A stretch of 64,000 nucleotides of DNA from Thamnaconus septentrionalis (lineage: Eukaryota > Chordata > Actinopteri > Tetraodontiformes > Monacanthidae): assembly GCA_009823395.1 (NCBI GenBank), contig CM020502.1, forward strand, positions 14,863,501-14,927,500, written 5' to 3'. Position 1 is the stretch's first letter. The number at the start of each line of letters is the position of its first letter. The notes below the pieces were generated by a model, which worked only from the letters and a program-made list of their open reading frames with translations, made no database searches and was not told the origin of the DNA. Shown here one piece after another: positions 42,481-53,520 of this stretch. The position numbers were made by a program, and so were the translations under genes.

Positions 42481-44252
42481 AGTCAACATGTATGTTTATT
42501 TATGTACAGATGTGCAGATGGAACCATGGAGTCAGATACAGACACATGTCAACAAACTTGAGAAGAACAACCACATGGAAGTAGTTTGTGTTAGATTAGA
42601 GGCCTAAAAACTAAAACAAGGTTTAGGAGATTGAACAGAGGTTGAGGGGAAAATACAAAACAAAAATTAAACATATGCCCCAAGGTGCAGCCGTCATGTT
42701 GCTGTACTGCTGCAATCCAGTTTACTATGTGCATTCTGTGAAGCAGAATCAAGTAGCTCCAGCCCAATTCAAAACAATACTAATAATGATAATCACTTTC
42801 AAACAGTCCAATCAATTTCAAGCCTAACTTTAAGAAATCAAAAATAAGGTACAACCTGAATCAAACTTGAGTTTCATGAAACAAAGCGTGAACAAACCTC
42901 CCACAACACTGAACAGTTTTTATTGTCCAGGACAGCGACTTTCACAAATCACCGTGCAGCTTCTTGTTTGTCTGCAAGAGGCTGGAAACCCATCATGATC
43001 ATGCAAAAATTGAGGTTACAAGCCAGAAACTTGCTTAGGAACAAAAAAAAAAGAAAGAGAAAAAAGTTTTGCTCTCCAGCCAAGAGGAAAAAACATTAAG
43101 CTGCCAAAGTTTCCAAAGGCCTGAGTCTCTAAAGACAGAATATTGTAGTCAGTGATCTAATGGCCTGAAGATGTGCCAACATGTCATGTCAACCAAATGG
43201 TTAGATTTACCAACCATTGAAACTTAATATTTTAACACCAAGGAAGAAAGGGGGAAAAAAAAAAAAAAAAAAAGAACCAAGATGTTATTTTGGAAACAGG
43301 TGAGTGGACAAGATGTGCCCTCACGGTTTATTAGCAGATTGGTCACAAGAAGAAAAGAAAAGCAACACAAATACAGAGAACCAGATGGATTAGGGGGGGG
43401 AAAAAATCGACAAAAGAAATGGGAACAGAAACATTTATGCTTGAACTGATGTGTAACATTTCTGTATAGTGGCTAAACTTTCAAACGAGCACATGGGAGA
43501 TGCATTCAAGTACTATTTGAGTATGCAAATGTCTGTCAGCTCCTCTGTATTGCATGCAGTCTGTATTCTACTGAACCAAGGTGCTTCTGTGTGCAGACTG
43601 ATTTTTCAACGCCTGCGTCAAAACTATTCGGGACCACACACACGCGCACGCTTCCCCTGAACCATCTGTGAAACGAGAAAAAAAACAAACTAAAACACAA
43701 CTCCATCCACACCGCTCGACTTTCCCGCAACAAGGGAATAAATTACCTCCATAAAATGCTTCTTTATAAAAGAAAGATATTTATATTACTGTACACCATA
43801 GCCATACAGCATCGAGACAACACAGTGGGGAGGGGAAACGTTCTCCAGACATCTAGACCAGTTCTGTCTCTGGGAGTCCAGCCCTCCACCACCCCATCAC
43901 CCCGCCCCCCCACAATCCCGCTTGCATGCGTCACTCTTTTTCTTTCACGCCGAGGGGAGTGAGGAGGAGTTTCCCCTCGCTCGGCTCGACGAGGAGTTGG
44001 GGTTGTTGGGGTCTCCACGTCGTCCATCCTCAACTCGGCCGTGAGCGGGGGCCGGATGAGCGAGCCGAACAGAGGGAAGACGTCGTCTCTTCTCCTGCGT
44101 TTGACACTTTTTGTCCAGGTTCAGTCGGGCAGCCGGTCTCGCCCTGCCCACCTCGCCGCTGCGGCTCGTCTACTCAGTTCAGCAAATGTAGAAGAAAGCC
44201 CCGAGACCAGGCCAAGGAGACGGGGGTGGGGTGGGTAGACCTCGAGAACCTT
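42481..44252 (-). other. probable brd2 3' UTR
   Basis: The brd2 stop is at 44253-44255. BET genes have long 3' UTRs, and this stretch lacks coding character on the - strand. TTTATT (AATAAA on the - strand) occurs at 42495-42500 and near 42918. It contains an A-run at about 43256-43274 and a G/C-rich start at 43860-44250. The exact 3' end is unknown. Confidence 0.4.
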
Positions 44253-47200
44253 TCAGCCCGAGTCGGAGTCACTTGTGTCCGAGGAAGAGGAGGAGGAAGA
44301 GGACGAGGACGAGTCCGAAGAGGAACTGCTGGCACTGAGGCGAGAGGGCTGGCTGTGCTGCTCCGCTGCAGGTTTCTCCGCTGCAACAAACAATACACAC
44401 AATAATAAATAAATAACAATTAAAAAGGCTCATGGGTCGGCTTTTTCCCCACACAAGAGTTGAAGAGATCAAGCTATGGACATTGAGTGATGCAATGCTC
44501 AATGGGCAACAATTGTTTTTCAGGAGGGAGCGAAATCTTGTCAATGTAAAGTTATGCCACAACTGGTTGAAGTTGATGGCATAAGATGGCAAACCAACTA
44601 AATATTTATTACATTCTTATGGACTGAGACAAATACACTTGGACTGAACAAACCTTAATGGTCTAATAATATCATAATCATTATTTTCTTTTGGGAGACT
44701 TACGTTTGGTCTTTACTGGCTTCTTCCCGGAGTTGAGCTGACCGCTGACGTCTATCAGCCGCCTCTCCAGCTCCATTTGCTTCTCCAGAGCGATCTCCTC
44801 CCGCGACTTGCCCGCCATGTTTTTACTGGCTGTGTTGGCACAGAGAGCAGTTGACTGAGAACAGCGACGCGACAGCAGTGCGAGCCACAGCCAGGACGAG
44901 GGCCTGGTGACTGCAGTGCGCACGGGGAACTGGCCTCCTGTGCTTCCCTATCCATTTACTGGCAGCTGTTCCAGCAGCTCCACGACAGTAGGTGGCGATA
45001 TGGCCTCTGTGCTCACACACCAAACTGCTCTCAGCAGTTAGCTAGCAGTAGCATGCTAACAACACAGCCTATACTCAACTCTGTTGTGTGGATTTCTCCT
45101 CTAAAAATTACTGATTTAATGCAAAAAAAAAAATTGGATTTTTGTCAAATTTTGTTGAAATTTGGACGCAGTCACTCGAATTTAACAAACACGCAGATTG
45201 AGATGAGACTTCCAAACAGCCAAACTAGCAAGCTAGACTGGGCACAAGAAATCAAAGCAGCGGGCCAGTCACTATTCTGCAGTCACACTACTGACCATAT
45301 GGCTTACGTGGTTTCTTCCTCAGGCAGGTCATGACGTATCTCTCCAGCTCGCGCAGCGTCGACGGCTTCAGCGTCTCGAAGTCGATCTCGATCTCCTCGG
45401 GGTTGGTGTCCCTGAGCGAGGGCTCGCGGGACTGGATGATGTAGACGACGCGGCCCAGCTTCTCGCCGGGCAGCTTGTTGATGTCCAGGCTGAGCTGCCG
45501 CTTCTCGTCGTACGACATGGGCGCCGTCTCCTCCTCCTCGTCCGAGTCGTAGTGGCTGATGGGGGGGTTGGGCACCGCGTGGGGCACGCTGAACGTCATG
45601 CTGGCCTTCTTGGATCTGAAAGGAGGAGGAAGAGGAGGAAGAGGAGGAGGTTACTGAAACTGTGCAAGAGGGAGGTCTGTTTGAACAGCGGCAACACAAA
45701 GGCAGGTTCAGTCAAAGTCCAGTAACAGACAACTCTGTAAAACACAAGTGTGTGTTCTACACAAGTGGTTTTAAGTTTTCTAAATTGTCTGCAAGGTTTG
45801 AGTGCGACTGGTTGTTTGCCTCCAAGTGGCCCTGCAATGAATTGGCCTCCAGTCCAGGCCATGGTGTGGTCAAGTTTGGGACGCCTCTGGTTCTACACCA
45901 TCTCATCGTTTTAACTGGGGAAACTCACTTGCTCTTGTTGTTCTTTTTGCTTGGTGCCTTCTTCACCGGCACGACGGGGACGCTGGCCGCCTTGCTGATC
46001 TTGGGTTTGGGGGTCTTGGTGACCTTGGGCGTCTTGGGCTGCTTGACGGGCGGCAGCTCCTCCTCGATCCTCCTGTGCTTCTCCTTCTCCACCTTTTTCT
46101 TTTTCTTTTTGTCCTTCTTCTCCTTCTTCTTCTTGGGTTTGACGATGGGGCCCTGGGACAGCGCGGTGAGCTGCTCGTGCACAGCTTTCAGCTGATGTTG
46201 GGGGGGGGAGACACAACCCGAGTCATTCACGCGGCTCTGCTGGGCAAGGAAACAGTGCACAGGACACCAGCACAGACCTGCTCCTGTAGCTCTGCCAGGC
46301 GATTGGCCCGCTCTTCCTCCGAGTCGGAGCTCGGGCTGCTCTCGCTCTCCTCGCTCTCACTGCTGAGCTCGCTCTCCGACGAAGACGAGGAGGAGGAGGA
46401 GGACGAGGAGGAGCTGGGCGGCGGGGGAGGCTCGTCCGGCATCTTGGCGAAGCAGAACTCAAAGACGTCCTGTTGGACAGAGAAGGTCGTCAGTCGCCTG
46501 CTAGAGTCGGACCTTCAGGCAGCGACACTGCGTAAAGACAAGGGCGCCACCTGGAGTTTCCTGGCCATGGCCACGACGTCATGATCCGGGGGGTTGTACT
46601 TGTAGCAGTTGGAGAACATCAGCCTGACATCGGCAGAGAACTGCTGGGAGTCGAGGTACTCTCGGCTGTCCATCTTCCGCTGAGCGAGGGAAAAAGAGAC
46701 GATTTTGATGAAATGTCAGTTTTCAATTTTAAAAAAAATCTTGAGTTTTCAAATTAAAGACAAAAAAAATCTGAGTTTTCAAATTAAAGACAAAAAAAAT
46801 CTGAGTTTTCAAATTAAAGAGAAAAAAAATCTGAGTTTTCAAATTAAAGAGAAAAAAAATCTGAGTTTTCAAATTAAAGAGAAAAAAAATCTGAGTTTTC
46901 AAATTAAAGAAAAAATCTGAGTTTTCAGTTACATTTTTGAGTTTCCATGTTAAAAAAATGGGAGTTTTCAATAATAATAAAAAAGACCTTCCAAATATTT
47001 TTGCACACACACAAAAAAGACAGATACCTTGATGGTGCTCAGGTCCATGGGCTGCTTGATGATGTCATGGTAGTCGTGCAGGCCCAGTGACGAAGCGTCC
47101 ACAGGCTTGTAGAAGGGCCAGGCGTAGGCCGCGTGCTTCTTGGACAGCAGCTCCTTCAGCACGCCGTTGCAGTAGCGCAGCTGGGGGTTCAGCTTGCTGC

Positions 47201-50200
47201 GCCGCACCGCCGGGGACACGATGGAGTCGGGCAGGTCCTTCTTGGGCGGCTTGATGGGCCTGCCGCTCACCCCGCGGCGGGCCCCCCCGCCCGCCTTTGC
47301 CGCCCATCATGACGGGCCCGCAGCCCATGGACAGGGGCATGCCCATGCCCAGGCCCAGGCCCATGGCCATGGTCTGGCCGAGGCCTTGGTTGAGGACCAG
47401 GCCGGCGCTGTGCTCCACCCCCAGGGAGGTGAGGGTCAGCGGGGAGTTGTGGCCCCCGCCCAGGCCCAGGCTCACGCCCATGGTGCTCATGATGGGCATG
47501 GCCATCGTGGTCGGTGTGGTCGTGTCCGCTTTCCTCTTCACGCCTTTTTTCTGAAACGCACGCGCAAAGAGGGGGATCGTGAGGTGCGGCTGAGGCGGAG
47601 GAGAAGAGTCGGCTAAAACACACAGAGCCACTGCACAGACACACACGCACAGACACACACACACACTTTGTGAGTTCTTACCTTGGTGGTCGGCTGCGTG
47701 GGAGGCAGCGCGGGAGCGGCGGGGATGCTGTGCTCGGCCGAGAAGACGGGTTGCAGGCTCTTGGTCAGGTGGGTCTGCGGAGGGGTGGACATGATGGAGT
47801 CGGGCGTTTCCGGGGTGGGCGGCGAGTAGGCCGACTGCGACACGGCCGGGACCTGATGGGCCGTCGTCACTCCGCCAGACACTGCGGCGGAAAATGGGAC
47901 GAGAGCGGCGGTGAGCAAAGCGCACGCACAGAAGAGAACACAGATTTGTAGGGGGGGAAAAATTGTCAAGTAATTTTTTTATTATTATTTCTTAAATGTA
48001 GTACCTTTGCCTTTTCTTCCAGGCTTGCTTTGCTTGATGCGTGGAGGGGGAGGAGCCAGCTCTAACTCCTCCTGGGGCATCTGCGCCACCTTCTGCAGGA
48101 AAGCCTTCTCCAGAGACTGAGCCATCAGGACAATGTCATCATTAGGCTGCAGGAGAGGAGCAGAAATAGGCCAGTCAGCCACCAACAGTTTGAGGATTTC
48201 AGAAAAGCTTCATTGCTCTTAGTATCCCTAAATAATTATTGCAATTTATTCCTTCACTCTGCAAAATGCATCGATGTTGATCCTACATGAAGTTCTTGCA
48301 CGCATGAATTTTTTACAGTTTTACCAGAGTGTCTGACCTTATTGTAAATGTAGCAGTTAGTGAACATGGTGTTGAAGTCCTGCATGCACTCGCTGGCACT
48401 GCGGTAGAAATTGTTTTCCAGCCTCTTCTTTATGGTGCCCAAGTCCATGGGGATTTTGATAATCTTGTGATAGTCCTGCAGGAGGAGATCAGCACAAGAG
48501 GCAGTGATTGGTACCTCCAAACTTCTTTTAAATTCATTAATTACTTAAAAAAAAAAAAAAAAACACAGAAGAGAAAAGATAGATGTAGCACTAAAATAAT
48601 ACAAAAAAATTACACTGTACAAGATTTCAGTAATCACCCAAGGAACAGTCAAGGGAATCCATACACAACAAACAAACCGGAACAAATGTGCAGGCCGTCA
48701 ATTGTGCAGAGGCATAAGCAAGGCTTTATAAACCGTTAGTGCGATCCTCCCAATAGATCAACATTCAGTAGAGAATAACTAAGCTTGGCTTCAATAAAAC
48801 AGTCCATCCTCCCAAACGTTCTACGCGACGCTGCACATGCCTTGAGAGAGCGACGGGTTCACTTACCGGTAAGTTGAGTTTAACTGCATCAACAGGTTCG
48901 TGGAAGGGCCAGGCGAAGTGGTGCCTCCACAAAGACTTGAGCAGGACTTTCTGCAGAAACTGGAGCTGGTTGGTCATCCGCCCCTGTCGGCTGGGATCTT
49001 TCACTGGGGGCTGTGGGGGGCCGGGGTGGGCCAGCTGACTCATGGGAGGGATGCCAGGACTCTCGAAACCCTCGTAGAGCTGGGAAGGTTTTCTGATGCG
49101 CTTTCCTGCTGACGCAGAGCTGTGGTCCATCGCTGTCACTCCCATTATGCCAACATCGACCCCGACAAGTGAGCTGGAAAGAGCGGTTTAAGACCCAATA
49201 AGCTTGTGTTGTACATGGTCAGAATTCAGCCAGAGAGATACGGTGTCCTTTTGATTGCACACAGCGCACACGGCATAATGGATCTATTCAACGGACGCAA
49301 GCCGAGAGAATCACAACACTGAATAACTCCAGTTTCCTATTTGATCGAGGCTGTTGCTGCGTCACTTGGACCTTAAATAGACAACTTTTTTTAGTGCTCT
49401 TAAAAAAAAGATTCCAGTAGACCACAACTGTAAAACATAACACAACCCACTTTTAACTTGGAGGTTATTTGCTAATTATTGATCATATATTACAGAATAC
49501 AAAAAGAAATCAACTGAGCCACGTATACGAATCCACCTTAGTTTTTTTTTTTTAAACTGATTTGTCGTGTCATGTTTTGCTTAATGCTACAGTTAGGATG
49601 CCAACAAAAATGTAAACAAATGCTCCAGCGAGCAGCACCTTCAGAGTCACACAGACTCAAAGATCACTCAGTAAGCTGAAGCAGCGAGTTGAACTTCAAA
49701 CTGTCAGAAGTTTTCTCTTTCTTTTTTTAACATGTAGACTGCTTGGTCACACCAATACTGACAAACTGGAACAGCAACCACCAAAATGTACATTTTTTTT
49801 AAGAGCCTAAACAAATCATATCAATCATATTCAACCTCTTCTCTGTACATGCCAGTCCGTATGGTCGCAGACACTGCCATTCAATAGCACTACTAGCAAC
49901 GCACATACAAACACTGATCTGGTGCTGGTTCAAACTTTACAAGTTCAACAAAGCACCACTGCATTTACAGTCATCCAGCTGGGAAGTGATTTCTGAAAAA
50001 ACAATCAGGGGTTCCGCCTCAGAAAAGTGAATTAAACTCGGTGCACTTTATCTATTCTTAGTAACTAAAATCTTACACATTTCTGTACATAACAGACTTG
50101 ACATGAGGAGTTTCTCTTAACTGATCGAAGAAATGGGCTAAATATACTTGATCTTTAAAACAAAATAAGAAAAAAAAAACTTTTGCAGACAACACCACAG

Positions 50201-50668
50201 AATGTGTTGCATAGACAACCAAAACTGTGTTTTTCTTTCCTGACAAACTTGATCTAGGAGTAGGCCTAAGTTTTAACTGACTGTGTTTGGTAATCTGGCA
50301 AGAATCTATACTGCCATGAAGAACATCTGTGGACTAAATTTGCTCTATGCATCACATAAAACTAGATTCTACTCCCACACGGTGACTTTAATAACAAGTT
50401 GACACAGTTGAAAAATAAAGTGCTGTTATCTTATATGACGTTGGCCACTGGTTTATAGATTGCTGTTGAATAATACAACTGATCTGAAGCAATGTTGACA
50501 GTTGTTGTACTTTATTATAATAGGAAGGAGAATGTGATCATGTACATAACATACCACTAAAACATGTTAACAGATTGTTAGCTCAGTTACGTAACCGTGA
50601 ATGAAAAAAAAAAAATCAAGTGTACAAAAAAAAGAAAATAATTTACGTGGAGTTAAAAGTTAAAAAAA

Positions 50669-50699
<31 letters not shown>

Positions 50700-51466
50700 A
50701 CCCGCATGTTGAGTGACAACGACCGACGTAACCAAGCAACACACACCAACACACATGGATATCGCGATAGCCGTGGGACCAACACCGTTACTGGTGACAC
50801 ACCAAAACATACCATTGCGTTCAAACAAATTAAAGGCCAAACTTCGGCACACATGCGAATATCTGGGCGCTTCCTTTGTTTTCTACATTCGGCATCCTCG
50901 ACTCATTTTGCCGCCAGCAAGTAGAAGGATATACAACAAAAAAGCCAATATGAGGTACACGGACGCCACATTACATGATCTAAAAGGTTTTTTTAAGGGC
51001 GTACAGATATGTGGTAATACGCCAAATGAGTATTAATTAATACTAGGGAGCTCGACCTACGAGCGCCGTTGTAAACACATAGCCCGTGAAGCTAATGCTA
51101 ACGCCGCCGCTAGCACCAACAACCGGGCAGCTGTGCAAGCAAGCGAAGGGGGCGCTGTGAAGATGGCGCCGGCACAGTGCAAACATACGAAAACTGCATT
51201 AACGTTTAACACCGAGACAAAACGATTTTCAACTAGACTTGCAGTTCGGCAAGAGAAGGGGGCGAAAAATAGTCCTGCCGCAGAGTCCATTTTGTCTACC
51301 TCCCGCATACCAGCAAGCCAAGACTGACAGCGAAGATGTTTATTTTGGGTGGGTGAAAAATCAAAATAAAACTGACAAACGTTGGCAATAATCCCCTTGA
51401 TGGAACAATGAAAGCTAGTTTAACCAGTGGATACCTGTCAAGGAGCGGGTTCACAGCCATATCCAT
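44253..51466 (-). CDS. brd2: brd2, BET-family double-bromodomain chromatin reader; 12 coding exons, one apparent frameshift
   Basis: BRD2 binds acetylated histone tails (notably H4) through two bromodomains and recruits transcription and chromatin factors through its ET domain; it is nuclear. Exons (- strand, 5' to 3'): 51466-51435, 49173-48867, 48475-48338, 48146-48005, 47881-47682, 47550-47028, 46679-46551, 46469-46278, 46191-45929, 45615-45296, 44829-44704, 44380-44253. The sum is 2500 nt; 2499 after discounting one extra base in exon 6, giving 832 aa (human 801). Bromodomain 1 spans about residues 78-186 (WPF 99-101, Asn158). Bromodomain 2 spans about 397-500 (WPF 417-419, Asn476). After these come a Ser/Glu-rich run, [15 protein letters not shown], a Lys-rich stretch, the ET domain at about 665-745 and a Ser-rich end DTSDSDSG. 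The C-terminus is the BRD2 short form, not that of BRD3 or BRD4. The start codon, in a separate exon, has an in-frame TAA upstream. Confidence 0.96.
45296..46469 (-). CDS. brd2: brd2 exons 8-10: Ser-rich acidic run, Lys-rich linker and ET domain
   Basis: Exons 46469-46278, 46191-45929 and 45615-45296. The first finishes bromodomain 2 ([14 protein letters not shown]), then a run of more than ten Ser and an acidic Ser/Glu tract, a likely casein-kinase-2-type phosphorylation region. The second holds [15 protein letters not shown] and a Lys block that resembles a nuclear localisation signal. The third is the ET domain: [36 protein letters not shown] and [20 protein letters not shown]. Confidence 0.95.
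45780..45870 (+). mobile_element. decayed fragment of the same SINE-like repeat (brd2 intron)
   Basis: GGTTGTTTGCCTCCAAGTGG, CCCTGCAATGAATTGGC and TCCAGTCCAGG correspond to GGTTGTTTGTCTCTATGTGG, CCCTGCGATGAACTGGC and TGTCCAGGGTG in the intact copies. It lies between two brd2 exons and is clearly older than the other copies. Confidence 0.65.
46741..46920. repeat. 30-bp minisatellite in a brd2 intron, about six units
   Basis: The unit CTGAGTTTTCAAATTAAAGA plus ACAAAAAAAT or GAAAAAAAAT repeats from 46741. The last copy is shortened. It fills the intron between bromodomain-2 exons 47028 and 46679. Being AT-rich, it gives spurious open frames on both strands. Confidence 0.95.
47028..47550 (-). 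CDS. brd2: brd2 exon 6: linker and first half of bromodomain 2, with a one-base frame disruption
   Basis: It is 523 bp between sites that are both phase 0, so one base too long. It opens [13 protein letters not shown] (a conserved BET linker motif) and then a Met/Gly/Leu-rich stretch. In a different frame it continues [15 protein letters not shown], then [20 protein letters not shown] of bromodomain 2. The switch falls at a C7 run, 47282-47288 on the + strand. Reading it as C6 gives [12 protein letters not shown] across the junction, close to the [11 protein letters not shown] that I recall from human. An assembly or homopolymer error is more likely than a broken gene, because everything downstream is intact. 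Confidence 0.9.
48005..49173 (-). CDS. brd2: brd2 exons 2-4: N-terminus and bromodomain 1
   Basis: Exons 49173-48867, 48475-48338 and 48146-48005. The first contains [17 protein letters not shown], the BET N-terminal signature, then the ZA-loop WPF shelf. The second ends NCYIYNK with the acetyl-lysine-contacting Asn158. The third ([20 protein letters not shown]) completes helix C. The open frame runs back past the internal ATG at 49145 into 49173, and it joins in phase to the short 51435-51466 exon, so 49145 is not the likely start. Confidence 0.94.
49174..51434. other. brd2 intron 1 (2.26 kb)
   Basis: No coding exon was found. It holds an (AAAT)n run at about 50665-50700 and, near 51060-51180, a CpG-richer patch with GAAGATGGCGCC, which could be an internal regulatory element. 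Confidence 0.5.
50665..50700. repeat. (AAAT)n microsatellite
   Basis: About nine AAAT units inside brd2 intron 1. Confidence 0.9.
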
Positions 51467-52125
51467 CAGGATGGATCCGGATTCTGATTACGCTATTCGG
51501 ACCTCGATCCTTCCACTCGCTGAATATCCCCGCCGTCGAGCTCGACAAGCTCCCGACCTCTGCTTCGCTGAAATGGCGTCGTCGTGACTACACCCGGTTT
51601 TTTTATACACCGACGGCTCGTCCAATTGGATGGACTTCCTCCGTGTGTCCCCGCCCTCCGGAATTCTATTCGTTGCCTTCAGTGTCCGTTCTTCGAAACA
51701 CGCCCCTTGTTGTGGCTGTACTGACTCGGAGCAACTTTCGGGCCAACCTGTTCGCAAGGACAGTGAAACATTGCCATTGGATTTTTATGGACAACCTATT
51801 CGCAAGGACAATGGAACAATGCCGTTGGTTAGGCCAATCGCTACAACAAGAGCGCAGTCTGTTATTGGGCTTACTCTTACATTTTTAAAAGACTTAAGAA
51901 TTTAGATGCAGCCATCTTTATTATCATGTATATTACGTCAACGGTTGAAAGGCCACGGCGACGATTGGTCGCTTTGTCTGAAACGCGGGCTTCCGCAACA
52001 AATACAGAGGTGTCCATTGGTTCGTCCACTGGGTCACGAGTAACACACAGGAGTCAGACGCCACCCCATATCGCTTTACATGACGCATTTTCTAGCCCAA
52101 GGAGCACGCATGGCCGCCATCTTCG
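51467..52125 (-). promoter_or_regulatory. brd2 5' UTR and TATA/CCAAT-rich promoter
   Basis: Read toward brd2, TATAAAA lies at 51607-51601, about 135 bp before the start codon, so transcription would begin near 51575. CCAAT or its inverse ATTGG occurs at 51622-51629 (both), 51776-51780, 51834-51838, 51864-51868, 51964-51968 and 52016-52020. A YY1-like GCCGCCATCTT is at 52113-52123. Clustered CCAAT boxes suggest NF-Y control. CpG dinucleotides are frequent from 51520 to 51660. Confidence 0.6.
51744..51839. repeat. 48-bp tandem duplication in the brd2 promoter
   Basis: CAACCTGTTCGCAAGGACAG… at 51744 is repeated as CAACCTATTCGCAAGGACAA… at 51792. The first ~37 bp of each unit match with a handful of differences. 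The first unit carries an ATTGG; in the second it is GTTGG. Confidence 0.8.
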
Positions 52126-53224
52126 ACAACTGAAAAGAGCCGTTCTTCTACAGGGCCAGCACGGAAAACACCACTGAAAGCGAAACATCCGCCTTAAAAA
52201 TAAATAAATACATAGCTCCCTCTTCATACAAGTCTCGCTAATTCAACTCAGACAACAATCCTGTTTCCAATAAGACGACGGCAGGGGTTCCCCCCACCCC
52301 CTACCATCCAGGCATACTATGAACTATATTTAAGCAAGGAAAATCTCGAACAAAAACCGAGGAAACAAAGAGCAGACCACACCTAGCCGACAAACAAGAA
52401 CGACCACATACCCGCTGACTACTTCTCCCTCATTCGTTCGACATTATCAGTAATTTACAGGCCAAACAACCCTATTGAACAGACTGACGCCGCCGATATA
52501 CGTAACAAACGAGGTCCTATTTTTAAATCTCACAGCCTCTCTATATATAAAAGTAACTCCATGTATAATCTTTAGGTCTACGTTTTTCGAAATGCAATTA
52601 CTTGAAAACAAATACAACCAAAGGAATAAGCGCTTGGGTTAATCAAAGACTAAAAAGATAACATAAAAACAAGGTTACTTAACATACCGCCCATCCCCCA
52701 CACCAAGGTTACATACTGCGTGCAATGTCACTCAAAACAAAAGATGTCTACAATTCCTGTATTATAAACAAACAACCGTTACGTTAAAAACAAATCTAAA
52801 ATGAACAAAAATCCTTTAACCTGCATTATATGCTTAAGATATTAAAATAATTAATTATATAACACAACCTTTATAAAATAAAGAAAATATCATCGGGTAA
52901 ATCCAAATGTGATAACTTCGTTAAAGGGGAAAAAAAAAATCTTCTCTTCCATCTTGGTACTTTTTGGCCAACACATTTGAGTCAAACATGTCCGACTTCT
53001 CCATGCCCTGCAATGTGTGGGGGAGGGGAATCATGTGATTTCACAAAGGCTGAGTAGTTAATCCATCTTGACACGTGGCATTCTCGAACAAAAAGAAAAA
53101 CACCTAATACGGTCCAAAACGCGTCCTAAATCGTCATATATTCGATTCAAAGTTAACTGCAAACGTTGAATTAAGGTTCAGAATTTAAAATGAAGTTGGA
53201 AAAATACCGAACAAAGCATACTTT
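52126..53224. other. intergenic, no gene seen
   Basis: AT-rich with no coding exon or recognised repeat. Confidence 0.4.
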
Positions 53225-53520
53225 CGACTGCGTCTGCCTTGCTCCGATTGGCCAGTGGTGACCACGTGACAGAAACAGAACCGTTCGGCTAGTTTTCGGC
53301 TTTGTCCCGAGTGTCCGCTTTAAAAATCCCGCTGCGATCGCATTAATCCATTGCAGTTTAGTCGTAGTTCGGTCACATTAATGCAACGAATGTCGCCGTT
53401 CTGTCCCGGCAACAATATCTCCGTGCTCAAAGACCGAGCGCGTTACACAAGACGTTTTGCGCATGCGTGTCTATGGGAAGCGCACTTTGCCAATAAGAAC
53501 GCTGGGGGTTAATTTGAAGC
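53225..53520. promoter_or_regulatory. CpG-rich promoter-like patch, orientation unresolved
   Basis: On the + strand: ATTGG at 53247-53251, the E-box CACGTG at 53263-53268, a TTTAAAAAT at 53319-53327, then ATG at 53381 opening a 43-codon frame to TAA at 53510-53512. On the - strand side there is ATTGG (CCAAT on + at 53490-53494) and an NRF-1-like GCGCATGCG near 53459. It could be an alternative upstream brd2 promoter or the start of a further gene on the + strand. The small open frame is not recognised. Confidence 0.35.

Noticed and set aside
43926..44405. 159-codon + strand open frame over the brd2 3' end
   Set aside because: Antisense to the last brd2 coding exon and GC-rich 3' UTR; no homology, and the sense strand explains it.
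46075..46584. 169-codon + strand Leu/Ser-rich open frame
   Set aside because: Antisense of the brd2 Ser/Glu-rich and Lys-rich exons.
46705..47010. Repeating [14 protein letters not shown] open frame
   Set aside because: Translation of the 30-bp intronic minisatellite.
47194..47616. 140-codon + strand open frame rich in Pro/Gly/His
   Set aside because: Antisense of the GC-rich, Met/Gly-rich brd2 linker exon.
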